From Herbaspirillum seropedicae (lineage in GTDB: Bacteria; Pseudomonadota; Gammaproteobacteria; Burkholderiales; Burkholderiaceae_D): DNA of 64,000 nt. Below are positions 35,182-43,180 of this stretch, piece after piece. Below the pieces are notes generated by a model. The model worked only from the letters and a program-made list of their open reading frames with translations, was not told the origin of the DNA and did no database searches. The translations under genes were made by a program, and so were the position numbers. The stretch covers positions 5,079,021-5,143,020 of the forward strand of contig NZ_CP011930.1 in NCBI RefSeq assembly GCF_001040945.1, given 5' to 3'. Numbering within the stretch: the first letter of the stretch is position 1; the number at the start of each line of letters is the position of its first letter.

Positions 35182-35315
35182 AACAAAAGCAGGAGCAGCG
35201 CAGCACCTGTGGTGCAACTCTCTCCCGGGCTTTTGTCCCGCCGTGTAACCTCGACCGAGGTCGCCGGCTCTCGGACCAGTCATCTGCCTGCGGCAGACCG
35301 GAACCCTAGCCAGCT
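35182..35315 (-). promoter_or_regulatory. Guanidine-I (ykkC) riboswitch with terminator, minus strand
   Basis: Read on the minus strand, the leader contains the guanidine-I signature in order: CTAGGGTTCCG (35299-35309), GGTCCGAGAG (about 35268-35277), a GACCTCGGTCGAGGT hairpin, ACACGGCGGGA (35236-35246), then AAAGCCCGGGAG (35222-35233). The last part can pair with CTCCTGCTTTTG just downstream to give a terminator ending near 35182, about 110 bases before the permease ATG. In this class guanidine binding stabilises the aptamer and prevents terminator formation, so the operon is switched on by guanidine. Confidence 0.9.
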
Positions 35316-35379
35316 ATTTGAACTTCCTGCGCAGCCATCGGATCAGCGATGCGGGCTGCTCTGCATGTCAGTGGATTTC

Positions 35380-35395
35380 AGCAAATTCCATACCA
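35380..35395 (-). promoter_or_regulatory. Sigma-54 promoter of the minus-strand guanidine operon
   Basis: TGGTATGGAATTTGCT on the minus strand fits the -24/-12 consensus TGGCACG-N4-TTGCW, with invariant GG and GC exactly 10 bases apart. The predicted start site near 35369 is about 55 bases before the riboswitch aptamer. Read by eye. Confidence 0.65.
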
Positions 35396-35548
35396 TCATC
35401 GCCCGCGCAGCCAGCGCAAGGCATAGCCCAAGGTTTCGATGAGCAGCAGCGAGCTGCGCATGCGGCCGCACAGCGGCAGCGCCTGTGCGAGCTCATTGGA
35501 AAAGGCGATGGGGAAAACGGCAGCGTCGCTTGATCGGGTCATGGGCAT
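35396..35548 (-). CDS. Possible 50-residue small protein between the two guanidine leaders
   Basis: A short frame begins MPMTRSSDAAVF with CAGGAG five to six bases upstream and ends ...GYALRWLRGR, its TGA abutting the -24 element of the sigma-54 promoter. It has an amphipathic/hydrophobic C-terminal half and a basic end. It is below usual gene-calling size and I recognise no family. It may be only a chance frame in a control region. Confidence 0.25.
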   Translation of the reverse strand: MPMTRSSDAAVFPIAFSNELAQALPLCGRMRSSLLLIETLGYALRWLRGR

Positions 35549-35843
35549 GGTCTACTCCTGCGAACATGGCCTGGCCGTCCAGGGATGGTTGTCGAGGCCG
35601 CACTCACTTCCTGTACTCCTGTGCGCTCGACCCAAGTCGTCTTGGCTCGCCCTATGCGAGAACGACAATCTTGCATGCAAGTTCCAGGCCAAGCCGTCGC
35701 GCACTTGCACGCAGGGCGCAAACCCGCTCCAGTACTGGGCCGTAGACAATCGCGCAGCAAGCCGTGGACAAGCCGAGCGCAAGCATGGTGCAGGCCGGCA
35801 CCGATTTGGCGCGCCGCTGCTGCGCCAGCATCGTTCATGTCCG

Positions 35844-35858
35844 GCACGTCGAACGTGC
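35844..35858. promoter_or_regulatory. NtrC-like binding site between the divergent guanidine operons
   Basis: GCACGTCGAACGTGC is a perfect inverted repeat and matches the GCAC-N7-GTGC pattern of NtrC sites. It lies 68 bases upstream of the plus-strand -24 element and about 450 bases upstream of the minus-strand one, in the space enhancer-binding proteins use. Other palindromes nearby (CTTGCATGCAAG at 35670-35681, GGTGC...GCACC at 35787-35802, GCTATTAATAGC at 35872-35883) are unassigned. Confidence 0.5.
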
Positions 35859-35924
35859 TTCCGACAGGCTTGCTATTAATAGCGAAATCCGCACTCGCGC
35901 ATCGCGCCGGCCTCGCCACGGGAT

Positions 35925-35940
35925 TGGCATGAACCTTGCT
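35925..35940 (+). promoter_or_regulatory. Sigma-54 promoter of the plus-strand guanidine operon
   Basis: TGGCATGAACCTTGCT matches TGGCACG-N4-TTGCW in nearly every position, with GG at 35926-35927 and GC at 35938-35939 exactly 10 bases apart. The predicted start is near 35951, about 45 bases before the aptamer. An NtrC-like palindrome lies upstream. Confidence 0.75.
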
Positions 35941-35993
35941 GAAAAGCGAGTGGGAGCCGGTGATACCGGTCTTGTGTAAGCACAATTTGCAAT

Positions 35994-36127
35994 GGACAGC
36001 TAGGGTTCCGGTTCGCTGTTGCGGATGTCTGGTCCGAGAGCAGTCGACCTCGCAAGAGGTTACACGGCGGGAGAAAAGCCCGGGAGATGACGCGTTCGCA
36101 AGGACCGCGCCGCTCCCGGGCTTTTTT
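35994..36127 (+). promoter_or_regulatory. Guanidine-I (ykkC) riboswitch with intrinsic terminator, plus strand
   Basis: In order: AGCTAGGGTTCCG (from 35998), GGTCCGAGAG (36031-36040), a GACCTCGCAAGAGGT hairpin, ACACGGCGGGA (36062-36072) and AAAGCCCGGGAGA. GCCCGGGAG (36078-36086) pairs perfectly with CTCCCGGGC (36113-36121), followed by six T (36122-36127), a textbook intrinsic terminator. Guanidine binding should sequester the 5-prime strand of the terminator and permit read-through into the binding-protein gene at 36156. It is homologous to the leader on the other strand. Confidence 0.93.
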
Positions 36128-36155
36128 CCAATAAACCCTTCGAGGACCCTACGCC

Positions 36156-37232
36156 GTGTACAACATTTCCCGAATCCTTGGTGGCGCCGCCATCGCCCTG
36201 GCCGCCTTCGCGGGCGCGCTTTCCTCCGCCCACGCCGCACCCCGCACCGACTTCAAGGTCTGCACCTCCATCTACGCCGGCTGGATGCCCTGGGGCGAAG
36301 CCCAGGCCCAGGGCATCCTGGCCAAGTGGGGCAAGAAGTACGGCATCACCATCAACGCCGTGCAGTTGAACGACTACGTCGAATCGATCAACCAGTACAC
36401 CGCCGGCAAGTTCGACGGCTGCACCATGACCAACATGGATGCGCTGACCATTCCCGCTGCCGGTGGCGTGGATTCCACGGCCCTGATCGTGGGCGACTAT
36501 TCCAATGGCAACGATGGCATCGTCCTGAAGGGGAAGAACAAGAAGCTGGCCGACATCAAGGGCCAGTCGGTGCAGCTGGTGGAATTCTCGGTCTCGCACT
36601 ACCTGCTGGCGCGCGCGCTGGAAACAGCCGGCCTGCGCGAGCGTGACGTCAAGGTGGTCAACACCAGCGACGCCGACATCACCGCCGCCTTCGCCACGCC
36701 TGCCGTCACCAGCACGGTGACCTGGAACCCGATGCTGTCCTCGATTGCGGCCTCGCCCGATGTCTCGCTGGTCTATACCTCCAAGCAGCTGCCCGGCGAG
36801 ATCATGGACCTGATGGTGGTCAACACCAAGACCCTGCAGGAGAACCCCGCCTTCGGCAAGGCATTGACCGGCGCGTGGTACGAGATGATGGCCATCATGA
36901 GCGCCAAGGATGAACGCGCCACCCGTGCGCTCACCGCCATGGGCAAGGCTTCCGGCACGGACCTCGCCGGCTTCCAGGCGCAGCTGGCGGCCACGGCCAT
37001 GTTCTACCAGCCCAAGGCGGCGCTGGAGTTCGCGACCAAGAAGGAACTGCCCGGCATCATGGGGCGCATCGCCAAGTTCAGCTTTGACCACGGCATCCTC
37101 GGCCCCAACGTCAAGAGCGCCGACGGCATCGGCATCGCCTTCGACGGCAACGTGGTGATCGGCGACAAGAAGAACGTCAAGCTGCGCTTTGATCCGGCCT
37201 ACATGAAGATGGCGGCCGATGGAAAACTCTAA
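36156..37232 (+). CDS. ABC transporter substrate-binding protein (guanidine/urea-carboxylase-associated)
   Basis: 358 residues with a signal peptide ending SSAHA-AP near residue 28. The mature protein is an NMT1/TauA/SsuA-type binding protein (FKVCTSIYAGWMPWGEAQAQ, TMTNMDALTIPAAGGVDSTA, VTSTVTWNPMLSSI) of the subgroup found with urea/guanidine carboxylases. The start is GTG at 36156 with GAGGA at 36142-36146. It is the first gene after the plus-strand riboswitch and completes the ABC transporter whose permease and ATPase are encoded divergently. The ligand is inferred from context. Confidence 0.92.
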   Translation: MYNISRILGGAAIALAAFAGALSSAHAAPRTDFKVCTSIYAGWMPWGEAQAQGILAKWGKKYGITINAVQLNDYVESINQYTAGKFDGCTMTNMDALTIPAAGGVDSTALIVGDYSNGNDGIVLKGKNKKLADIKGQSVQLVEFSVSHYLLARALETAGLRERDVKVVNTSDADITAAFATPAVTSTVTWNPMLSSIAASPDVSLVYTSKQLPGEIMDLMVVNTKTLQENPAFGKALTGAWYEMMAIMSAKDERATRALTAMGKASGTDLAGFQAQLAATAMFYQPKAALEFATKKELPGIMGRIAKFSFDHGILGPNVKSADGIGIAFDGNVVIGDKKNVKLRFDPAYMKMAADGKL

Positions 37233-37381
37233 ATCGTTTGCGCGCATGCGCCCGTAGTTCCCCCAGTACCAGCATCACAAGAATGCCTTGCGCGGGTCCG
37301 GCAACGGACCCGCCGGGCCCTGCTCGTGCCTCGCTTTCACACTGATCCAAGCTGATCCAGTCCAACCCAACGGAGAGAACC

Positions 37382-38302
37382 TTGACTACCTACACCGCTT
37401 CCCTGTCGCGCCTCGGCGCCTTCAGCGCCACCCTTGCCGCCCTGCTGGCCTGCGCCCCAGCGCTGGCCGAGGACGCCCCCGCCGCCGCGCCCGCCGGTCC
37501 CTGGACCATCACCAAGCACATCGACCTGGCCTCGCGCTACGTGCTGCGCGGCGTCACCACCACCTATGGCAATGGGCAGCCGCTGGGCAACAGCGGCGCC
37601 GACGCGCCCGAATCGGACCAGCCCGCGCTGCAATGGGGCATCGACTTCGTCCACAGCAGCGGCTGGAGCTTTGGCTACTGGGCCTCGACCATCAACTATT
37701 CGTACAAGCAGCTGGGCAATTCCTACAGTGACCGCAGCATCACCGAATTCCAGAAACCGCGTTCGGTGGAAAACGATCTCTACTTCGCCTACGCCGGCAA
37801 CATCAGCGGCGACCTCGGCTATACCCTGGGCATGACCGGCTACTACTATCTCAACGGCAGCCATGCCAATGCGCTGGAGACCAAGGCGGGCCTGACCTGG
37901 GGCGCGCTGTCCTTGAACGCCCAGACCCTGCTCAACGACGTGGTCTGGGGCAACAAGGGCGACACCTACTGGACCCTGGCCTACACCAAGCCGCTGCCCT
38001 ATGACATCACCTTCACCGGCACCCTGGGCGCCTATACCTACAAGCGCGAAGGCAAGTACCTCGGCACCCGCGATACCGCCACGGGAACAGCCTGCGGCGC
38101 GGGACAGGCGTTCGCGGTCAATGGCTGCTTTGCCGGCAACGGTCCCAGCAGCGGCGGCCTGCGCCACCTGACGCTGGGCCTGTCGGCGCCCTTCCCCAAC
38201 TCGCCCATCACCTGGTCGCTGCAGGCCATCCTGGGCGGCTACAACCGCTTTGACGTCAAGCAGGGCAATCAGCTGGTGGGGATGTTGAGCTGGGGCTTCT
38301 GA
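37382..38302 (+). CDS. TorF-family putative porin
   Basis: 306 residues. A signal peptide (ATLAALLACAPALA-ED) precedes a beta-rich outer-membrane protein of the TorF/gcw_chp family: ITKHIDLASRYVLRGVTTTY (the typical S-x-Y-x-x-RG opening), WGIDFVHSSGWSFGYWAS, and a C-terminal strand ending MLSWGF with terminal Phe. The start is TTG at 37382 with GGAGAG upstream. It follows the binding-protein gene by 150 bases on the same strand, so it may provide outer-membrane entry for guanidine. A hairpin follows at 38325. Confidence 0.85.
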   Translation: MTTYTASLSRLGAFSATLAALLACAPALAEDAPAAAPAGPWTITKHIDLASRYVLRGVTTTYGNGQPLGNSGADAPESDQPALQWGIDFVHSSGWSFGYWASTINYSYKQLGNSYSDRSITEFQKPRSVENDLYFAYAGNISGDLGYTLGMTGYYYLNGSHANALETKAGLTWGALSLNAQTLLNDVVWGNKGDTYWTLAYTKPLPYDITFTGTLGAYTYKREGKYLGTRDTATGTACGAGQAFAVNGCFAGNGPSSGGLRHLTLGLSAPFPNSPITWSLQAILGGYNRFDVKQGNQLVGMLSWGF

Positions 38303-38324
38303 GGCCGCTCGCACTGCCGCATCG

Positions 38325-38357
38325 CAGGGCTTGATCCCTCCCGGGTATCAAGCCCTG
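38325..38357 (+). terminator. Hairpin terminator after the porin gene
   Basis: CAGGGCTTGAT at 38325-38335 pairs perfectly with ATCAAGCCCTG at 38347-38357 around an 11-base loop, 23 bases after the porin stop. No T-run follows, so termination is probable but not canonical. Confidence 0.55.
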
Positions 38358-38497
38358 TCGTCGGCGCGTCAGACATTTCCGACAGCAAAAGCGCAGGATC
38401 ACTGATCCCCCCTCCGCTTCAGCACGCGCATGATGGCGCAGCCGTGAGTCAGGCAAGGCCTTGCTCACGCTCCGGATTTCCTCCAAGGAAACGCGCC

Positions 38498-39205
38498 ATG
38501 AAAAAAATAAGCATCTCCCCCGATCGCCGCCGTTTCCTGCGCGGCGCGCTCACCGCCGCACCAGTTGCCGCGCTGGCCGTGACCGCCGGCAGCCTCACGG
38601 CCAAGGCCGAGGGACCATCCCCCGACCAGCCTTACCAGCCAAGCTTCTTCAACCGCGACGAATTCGCCCTGCTCAGCGCCCTGGCCGACACCCTCATCCC
38701 GGCGGACGACACCGGTCCCGGCGCGCTGCAGGCAGGGGTGCCGGAATTCATCGACGCCCAGATGAACACACCCTATGGGCAGGGCCAGCTGTGGTACATG
38801 CAAGGCCCCTTCACGCCCGACGCGCCCCCTGAATTCGGCTACCAGCTGCCCTATCCGCCACGCGAGCTGTACAAGAAGGGCCTGGCCGAATTCGATGCGG
38901 CCATCCGCCAGCAGTACGGACATGGCTATGTGGAACTCAATACCCAGCAGCGCGAAAAGATGATGGCCGAGTTCGAAAAGGGCGAGCAGGGCAGCCTGAA
39001 GATGGCCACCATCCCGCCCTCGGCGCTGTTCAACCTGCTGCTGCAGAACGTCCACGAAGGCTATTTCTGCGATCCCACCGACGGCGGCAACAGGGGCATG
39101 GGATCGTGGAAGATGATCGGCTTCCCTGGCGCACGGGCCGACTACTACGACTGGGTCGACCAATACGGCAAATCCTATCCGCTGCCGCCGATCTCGCGCG
39201 GCTGA
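38498..39205 (+). CDS. Gluconate 2-dehydrogenase gamma-type subunit, Tat signal
   Basis: 235 residues. The N-terminus DRRRFLRGALTAAPVAALAV is a twin-arginine signal, and the mature part is the gluconate_2-dh3 domain: NRDEFALLSALADTLIPADD, FIDAQM, and SWKMIGFPGARADYYDWVDQ at the C-terminus. In FAD-dependent membrane dehydrogenases this small subunit is needed for folding and Tat export of the flavoprotein, which has no signal of its own. AAGGAAA precedes the ATG. It is first in a three-gene operon. Confidence 0.92.
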   Translation: MKKISISPDRRRFLRGALTAAPVAALAVTAGSLTAKAEGPSPDQPYQPSFFNRDEFALLSALADTLIPADDTGPGALQAGVPEFIDAQMNTPYGQGQLWYMQGPFTPDAPPEFGYQLPYPPRELYKKGLAEFDAAIRQQYGHGYVELNTQQREKMMAEFEKGEQGSLKMATIPPSALFNLLLQNVHEGYFCDPTDGGNRGMGSWKMIGFPGARADYYDWVDQYGKSYPLPPISRG

Positions 39206-39255
39206 CCTGGGTCGCCGCCCTCCCCTGCACTGCCCAACCGAGAAAGACCAAGCCC

Positions 39256-41037
39256 ATGGCCAACAAGAACATGAAGCCCGTCGATGTCGTCATCGTCGGC
39301 TTCGGCTGGACCGGCGCCATCATGGCCAAGGAAATGACCGAGGCCGGCCAGCGCGTGGTGGCGCTGGAACGCGGCGTCTATCGCGATACCTATCCGGACG
39401 GCGCCTATCCCAAGACCATCAATGAGCTGGAATACCAGCAGCGCTTCAAGCTGTTCCAGAACCTCAACAAATCCTCCTTCACCTTCCGCCGCAAGACCGG
39501 CGACAGCGCCATCCCCTATCGCCAGATCGCCATGTTCAAACCCGGCGAAGGGGTGGGTGGCGCGGGGCTGCACTGGTCGGGCTGCCATTGGCGCATCCTG
39601 CCCGAGGAACTGCGCATGCGCAGTCATTACGAAGAACGCTACGGCAAGAATTTCATCCCCAAGGACATGACCCTGCAGGACTGGGGTGTGAGCTACGAAG
39701 AACTGGAACCCTACTTCGATTTCGCCGAAAAGATGATGGGCACCTCCGGTACCGCCTATCGGGTCGGCGGCAAGGTGGTCGATGAAAGCGGCAATCCCTT
39801 CGAGGCCGACCGCTCCGATAACTTCCCGCTGCCGGCGCAGAAGGAGCAATACCAGGCGGCGCTGTTCCGCAAGGCGGCGCAACAGGCGGGCTTGCATCCA
39901 TTCACCCTGCCCTCGGCCAATGCCGCCGCGCCCTATGTGAACCAGTACGGTTGCCAGATGGGGCCCTGCACCTTCTGCGGCTTCTGCTCCGGCTATGCCT
40001 GCTACAACTATTCCAAGGCTTCGCCGAACGTGAACATCATGCCGGCGCTGCGGCAGAGCAATCTGTTCGAGCTGCGCAGCAGCTGCAATGTGCTGCGCAT
40101 CGAACTGGACAGCAGCCGCAAGAAGGCCACCGGCGTGACCTATGTGGACATCAACGGCGACACCGTCTTCCAGCCGGCCAGCATTGTCATCGCCAGCACC
40201 TTTGCCTACAACAATGCGCGGCTGTTCCTGCTCTCCGGCATCGGCAAGCCCTATGACCCGGTCAGCAATACCGGCGCGGTGGGGCGCAATATCGCCTTCC
40301 AGATGATGTCCACCATCAATGCCTTCTTCGAGCCGGGCAAGAACATCAATGGCTTCATCGGCGCAGGCGGCAATGGCGTGGCCGTCGATGATTTCAATGG
40401 CGACCATATGGACCATGGCCCGCTGGGCTTCGTGGGCGGCTCGCCGATCTGGTGCAATCCGTCCGGGTCCAAGCCGATCTCCGGCATTGCGGTGCCCAGC
40501 GGCACGCCCAGGTGGGGGCGCGCCTGGAAGCAGGCCGTCAAGGACAGCTATCTCAACACCATGTCCTTCGATGTGCATGGGGCCAACATGGTCTATCGCG
40601 ATGTCTATGTCGATCTCGATCCCAACTACAAGGACGCCTTCGGCCAGCCGCTACTGCGTTTCACCTTCGACTGGAAGGACAACGATATCCGCATGAGCCG
40701 CTATGTCACCGACCAGGCGGTGAAGATCGCGCATGAACTGAAGGCCAGGGAAATCAAGGTCACCGTCAAGGACTTCGGCGCTGCGCCCGACCTGCGCAGC
40801 TACCAGACCACGCACTGGGCCGGCGGCGTGGCCATGGGCACGGACCCGTCCACCAGCGTGGTCAACCGTTACCTGCAGAGCTGGGATGTACACAATGTCT
40901 TTGCGGTCGGCTCGGGCGTATTCGCCCAAGGCATCGGCTACAACCCGACCGGCGCGGCGGTGGCCCTGACCTACTGGTCGGCGCGCGCCATCCGTGAGCA
41001 GTACCTCAACGACCCGCGACCGCTGGTGCAGGCCTGA
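39256..41037 (+). CDS. GMC-family flavoprotein subunit of gluconate/sugar-acid dehydrogenase
   Basis: 593 residues. The FAD motif VVIVGFGWTGAIMAKEM is at about 9-25, GEGVGGAGLHWSGCHWR follows, and a Cys-rich cluster CTFCGFCSGYACYNY (near 240) probably binds the 3Fe-4S cluster seen in this dehydrogenase group. The C-terminal HWAGGVAMGTDPSTSVVN and GSGVFAQGIGYNPTGA contain the GMC His/Asn active-site region. The enzyme oxidises gluconate, 2-ketogluconate or a similar aldonic acid in the periplasm and passes electrons to the cytochrome subunit. It lies between the Tat chaperone-like and cytochrome subunits. Confidence 0.92.
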   Translation: MANKNMKPVDVVIVGFGWTGAIMAKEMTEAGQRVVALERGVYRDTYPDGAYPKTINELEYQQRFKLFQNLNKSSFTFRRKTGDSAIPYRQIAMFKPGEGVGGAGLHWSGCHWRILPEELRMRSHYEERYGKNFIPKDMTLQDWGVSYEELEPYFDFAEKMMGTSGTAYRVGGKVVDESGNPFEADRSDNFPLPAQKEQYQAALFRKAAQQAGLHPFTLPSANAAAPYVNQYGCQMGPCTFCGFCSGYACYNYSKASPNVNIMPALRQSNLFELRSSCNVLRIELDSSRKKATGVTYVDINGDTVFQPASIVIASTFAYNNARLFLLSGIGKPYDPVSNTGAVGRNIAFQMMSTINAFFEPGKNINGFIGAGGNGVAVDDFNGDHMDHGPLGFVGGSPIWCNPSGSKPISGIAVPSGTPRWGRAWKQAVKDSYLNTMSFDVHGANMVYRDVYVDLDPNYKDAFGQPLLRFTFDWKDNDIRMSRYVTDQAVKIAHELKAREIKVTVKDFGAAPDLRSYQTTHWAGGVAMGTDPSTSVVNRYLQSWDVHNVFAVGSGVFAQGIGYNPTGAAVALTYWSARAIREQYLNDPRPLVQA

Positions 41038-41050
41038 ACCGGGGACGATG

Positions 41051-42496
41051 ATGAAACCACTGATCCTCATCCCGTCGCTGTTGCTGACTGCCGCGCTGGC
41101 CGGCGCCGCCGCTTTCCCGCTGGCCTTGGCCGAGCCTTCGCTGAGCGTGCCGATCCCGCCGCAACCGCCGGTGGGCGCGCGCCTGCTCAACCGCGAGATC
41201 AAGCCCCTGCGCCCGCACGCCACCCCGGCAGCCGACACCGCGCTAGCGCAGCGCATCGCCGCCCAGGGCAGCGCCAGCGCAGAAGACCAGCAGATCCTGC
41301 GCGGCGCCTACCTGGCGCGCGCCGGGGATTGCGTGGCCTGCCATACCAGCAAGGGCGGCGCGCCCTTCGCGGGCGGGCTGGCGCTGGCCTCGCCCATCGG
41401 CGCCATCTATTCCACCAACATCACGCCTGACAAGCAGCACGGCATCGGCGACTGGAGCTACGAGGACTTCGCCCGCCTCATGCGCACCGGCGTCACCAAG
41501 GCCGGCTACACGGTCTATCCGGCCATGCCCTATCCGTCCTACTCGCGCCTGACCGACGAGGACATGCAGGCGCTCTATGCCTACTTCAGCAAGGCGGTGC
41601 CGCCCTCGGCGCAGGAAAACCGCGCCAATGACATCCCCTGGCCGCTGTCGATGCGCTGGCCGCTGGCGCTCTGGCGCAAGGTCTTTGCGCCCACCCCGGC
41701 CCCCTACACGCCGGCCGCCGGCAGTGACCAGGAACTGGCGCGCGGCGCCTATCTGGTCGAAGGGCTGGGACACTGCGGCAGCTGCCATTCACCGCGCGCG
41801 GTGACGATGCAGGAAAAGGCGCTCAAGGAAGACGGCGGCAGGCTGTTCCTCTCCGGCGGGCAGGTGGTCGATGGCTGGAGCGTGCCCTCGCTGCGCAATG
41901 AGCATGGCGGCGGCATCGCCGGCTGGAGCCAGGCCGACCTGGTGGAATTCCTGCGCACGGGTCGCAACCAGTACACCGCTTCCTTTGGCGCCATGAACGA
42001 CGTCATCGAGGATTCCATGCAATACATGAGCGATGCCGATCTCAACGCCATGGCGCGCTATCTGCTGAGCCTGCCGCCGCGCCAGCAGGCCGCGCCCTAC
42101 CGCTACGATTCCGCCACCGCCCAGGCCGCCTACGATGGCCGCCCCGATGGGCCGGGTGCGCGCATCTATCTCGATCGCTGCGCGGCCTGCCATCGCAGCA
42201 ATGGCACTGGCTACGGCAAGGCCTTCCCGGCGCTGGCCGGCAATCCGGTGCTGCAGACCAGCGACGCCACCTCGGCCATCCGCATCATCCTGCAGGGCGG
42301 ACGCCAGCCCTCCACCGCCTCGGCCACCGCCGGCCTGGTGATGGCGCCCTATGCGCAACTGCTCGATGACCAGCAGGTGGCGGAGGTGACTTCCTATATC
42401 CAGACCGCCTGGGGCAACCGCGGCGGGACCACCACGGCGGCGGAGGTGGCAAAGGTCCGCAAGACCGCCGTGCCCGTTGCAGAGCGGGCGCCATGA
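41051..42496 (+). CDS. Triheme cytochrome c subunit of gluconate/sugar-acid dehydrogenase
   Basis: 481 residues. A hydrophobic signal segment (LILIPSLLLTAALAGAAA) precedes three cytochrome c domains with CVACH (94-98), CGSCH (242-246) and CAACH (377-381) heme motifs and Met axial-ligand candidates. It is the size of the membrane-bound alcohol/gluconate dehydrogenase cytochrome subunit, which delivers electrons to ubiquinone. The ATG at 41051 is preferred over the adjacent 41048 because GGGGA is then five bases away. It lies 14 bases after the flavoprotein gene. Confidence 0.92.
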   Translation: MKPLILIPSLLLTAALAGAAAFPLALAEPSLSVPIPPQPPVGARLLNREIKPLRPHATPAADTALAQRIAAQGSASAEDQQILRGAYLARAGDCVACHTSKGGAPFAGGLALASPIGAIYSTNITPDKQHGIGDWSYEDFARLMRTGVTKAGYTVYPAMPYPSYSRLTDEDMQALYAYFSKAVPPSAQENRANDIPWPLSMRWPLALWRKVFAPTPAPYTPAAGSDQELARGAYLVEGLGHCGSCHSPRAVTMQEKALKEDGGRLFLSGGQVVDGWSVPSLRNEHGGGIAGWSQADLVEFLRTGRNQYTASFGAMNDVIEDSMQYMSDADLNAMARYLLSLPPRQQAAPYRYDSATAQAAYDGRPDGPGARIYLDRCAACHRSNGTGYGKAFPALAGNPVLQTSDATSAIRIILQGGRQPSTASATAGLVMAPYAQLLDDQQVAEVTSYIQTAWGNRGGTTTAAEVAKVRKTAVPVAERAP

Positions 42497-42596
42497 ACGG
42501 AAAACGCCATTTCATCTTATTGCCGCCAGCTCAACAATAGCAGCCGATTATTGCAAGAGGGCAATATCGCGTCACTCGCATCATGCACGCGGGCTG

Positions 42597-42642
42597 TTGC
42601 GCACGACATTTGTTCCAATATATAGTGAGAACCATTCGCATT
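42597..42642 (+). promoter_or_regulatory. Promoter with Fur-like box upstream of the ECF sigma gene
   Basis: TTGCGC at 42597-42602 and TATAGT at 42621-42626 are 18 bases apart. Overlapping the -10, TATAGTGAGAACCATTCGC (42621-42639) agrees with the Fur consensus at 13 of 19 positions by my count. Iron-loaded Fur bound here would block the promoter. Confidence 0.55.
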
Positions 42643-42670
42643 AAGCAGACCGCCCCTGTGCGGCGTCCGA

Positions 42671-43180
42671 ATGGAAATCCTCATGTCCCCCGCAGAGGCG
42701 CATCAAGAGATTGGTGGGCTCTATCGCGAGCATCACGGCTGGCTGGTGGCCTGGCTGAGCCGCCGGCTGGCCTGCCGCCACCTGGGCGCCGACCTGGCGC
42801 AGGACACCTTCGTACGCCTGCTGGGCCATCGCCCGCCGCCTGACCTGCGCGAGCCGCGCGCCTACCTGACCACCATCGCCAAGGGCCTGGTGGCCAGCCA
42901 TCTGCGCCGACGCCAGCTGGAGACGGCCTATCTGGAAGCGCTGGCGGCGCTGCCCGAACCCAGCCAGCCCTCAGCCGAAGAACGCCTGCTGGTGCTGGAC
43001 ACCCTGTGCGAGATCGACCGCATCCTCGACCAGCTGCCGGCCCGTGCCCGCCAGGTCTTCCTGCTGGCGCAGCTCGATGGCCTGCCCTATGCCAGCATTG
43101 CCGGATTGCTCGGCATCTCGCTGAGCACCGTCAAGCGTCACATGGTGCTGGCCCTGCGCCATTGCCTGGCGGCGCTGTGA
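42671..43180 (+). CDS. FecI-like ECF RNA polymerase sigma factor
   Basis: 169 residues. Sigma region 2 spans about 15-80 (LYREHHGWLVAWLSRRLACR, LGADLAQDTFVRLLGH, EPRAYLTTIAKGLVASHLRR) and region 4 about 110-165 (LDQLPARARQVFLLAQLDGL, SIAGLLGISLSTVKRHMVLA). This is the iron-starvation FecI subgroup. An alternative ATG at 42683 is possible. It is followed by an overlapping FecR gene and a TonB receptor with signalling domain, so it should direct transcription of the receptor when the ligand is bound. Fur control is suggested by the upstream box. Confidence 0.92.
   Translation: MEILMSPAEAHQEIGGLYREHHGWLVAWLSRRLACRHLGADLAQDTFVRLLGHRPPPDLREPRAYLTTIAKGLVASHLRRRQLETAYLEALAALPEPSQPSAEERLLVLDTLCEIDRILDQLPARARQVFLLAQLDGLPYASIAGLLGISLSTVKRHMVLALRHCLAAL

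Noticed and set aside
35439..35879. 146-codon plus-strand frame in the guanidine control region
   Set aside because: No ribosome site, no recognisable domain and it overlaps the palindromes and NtrC-like site.
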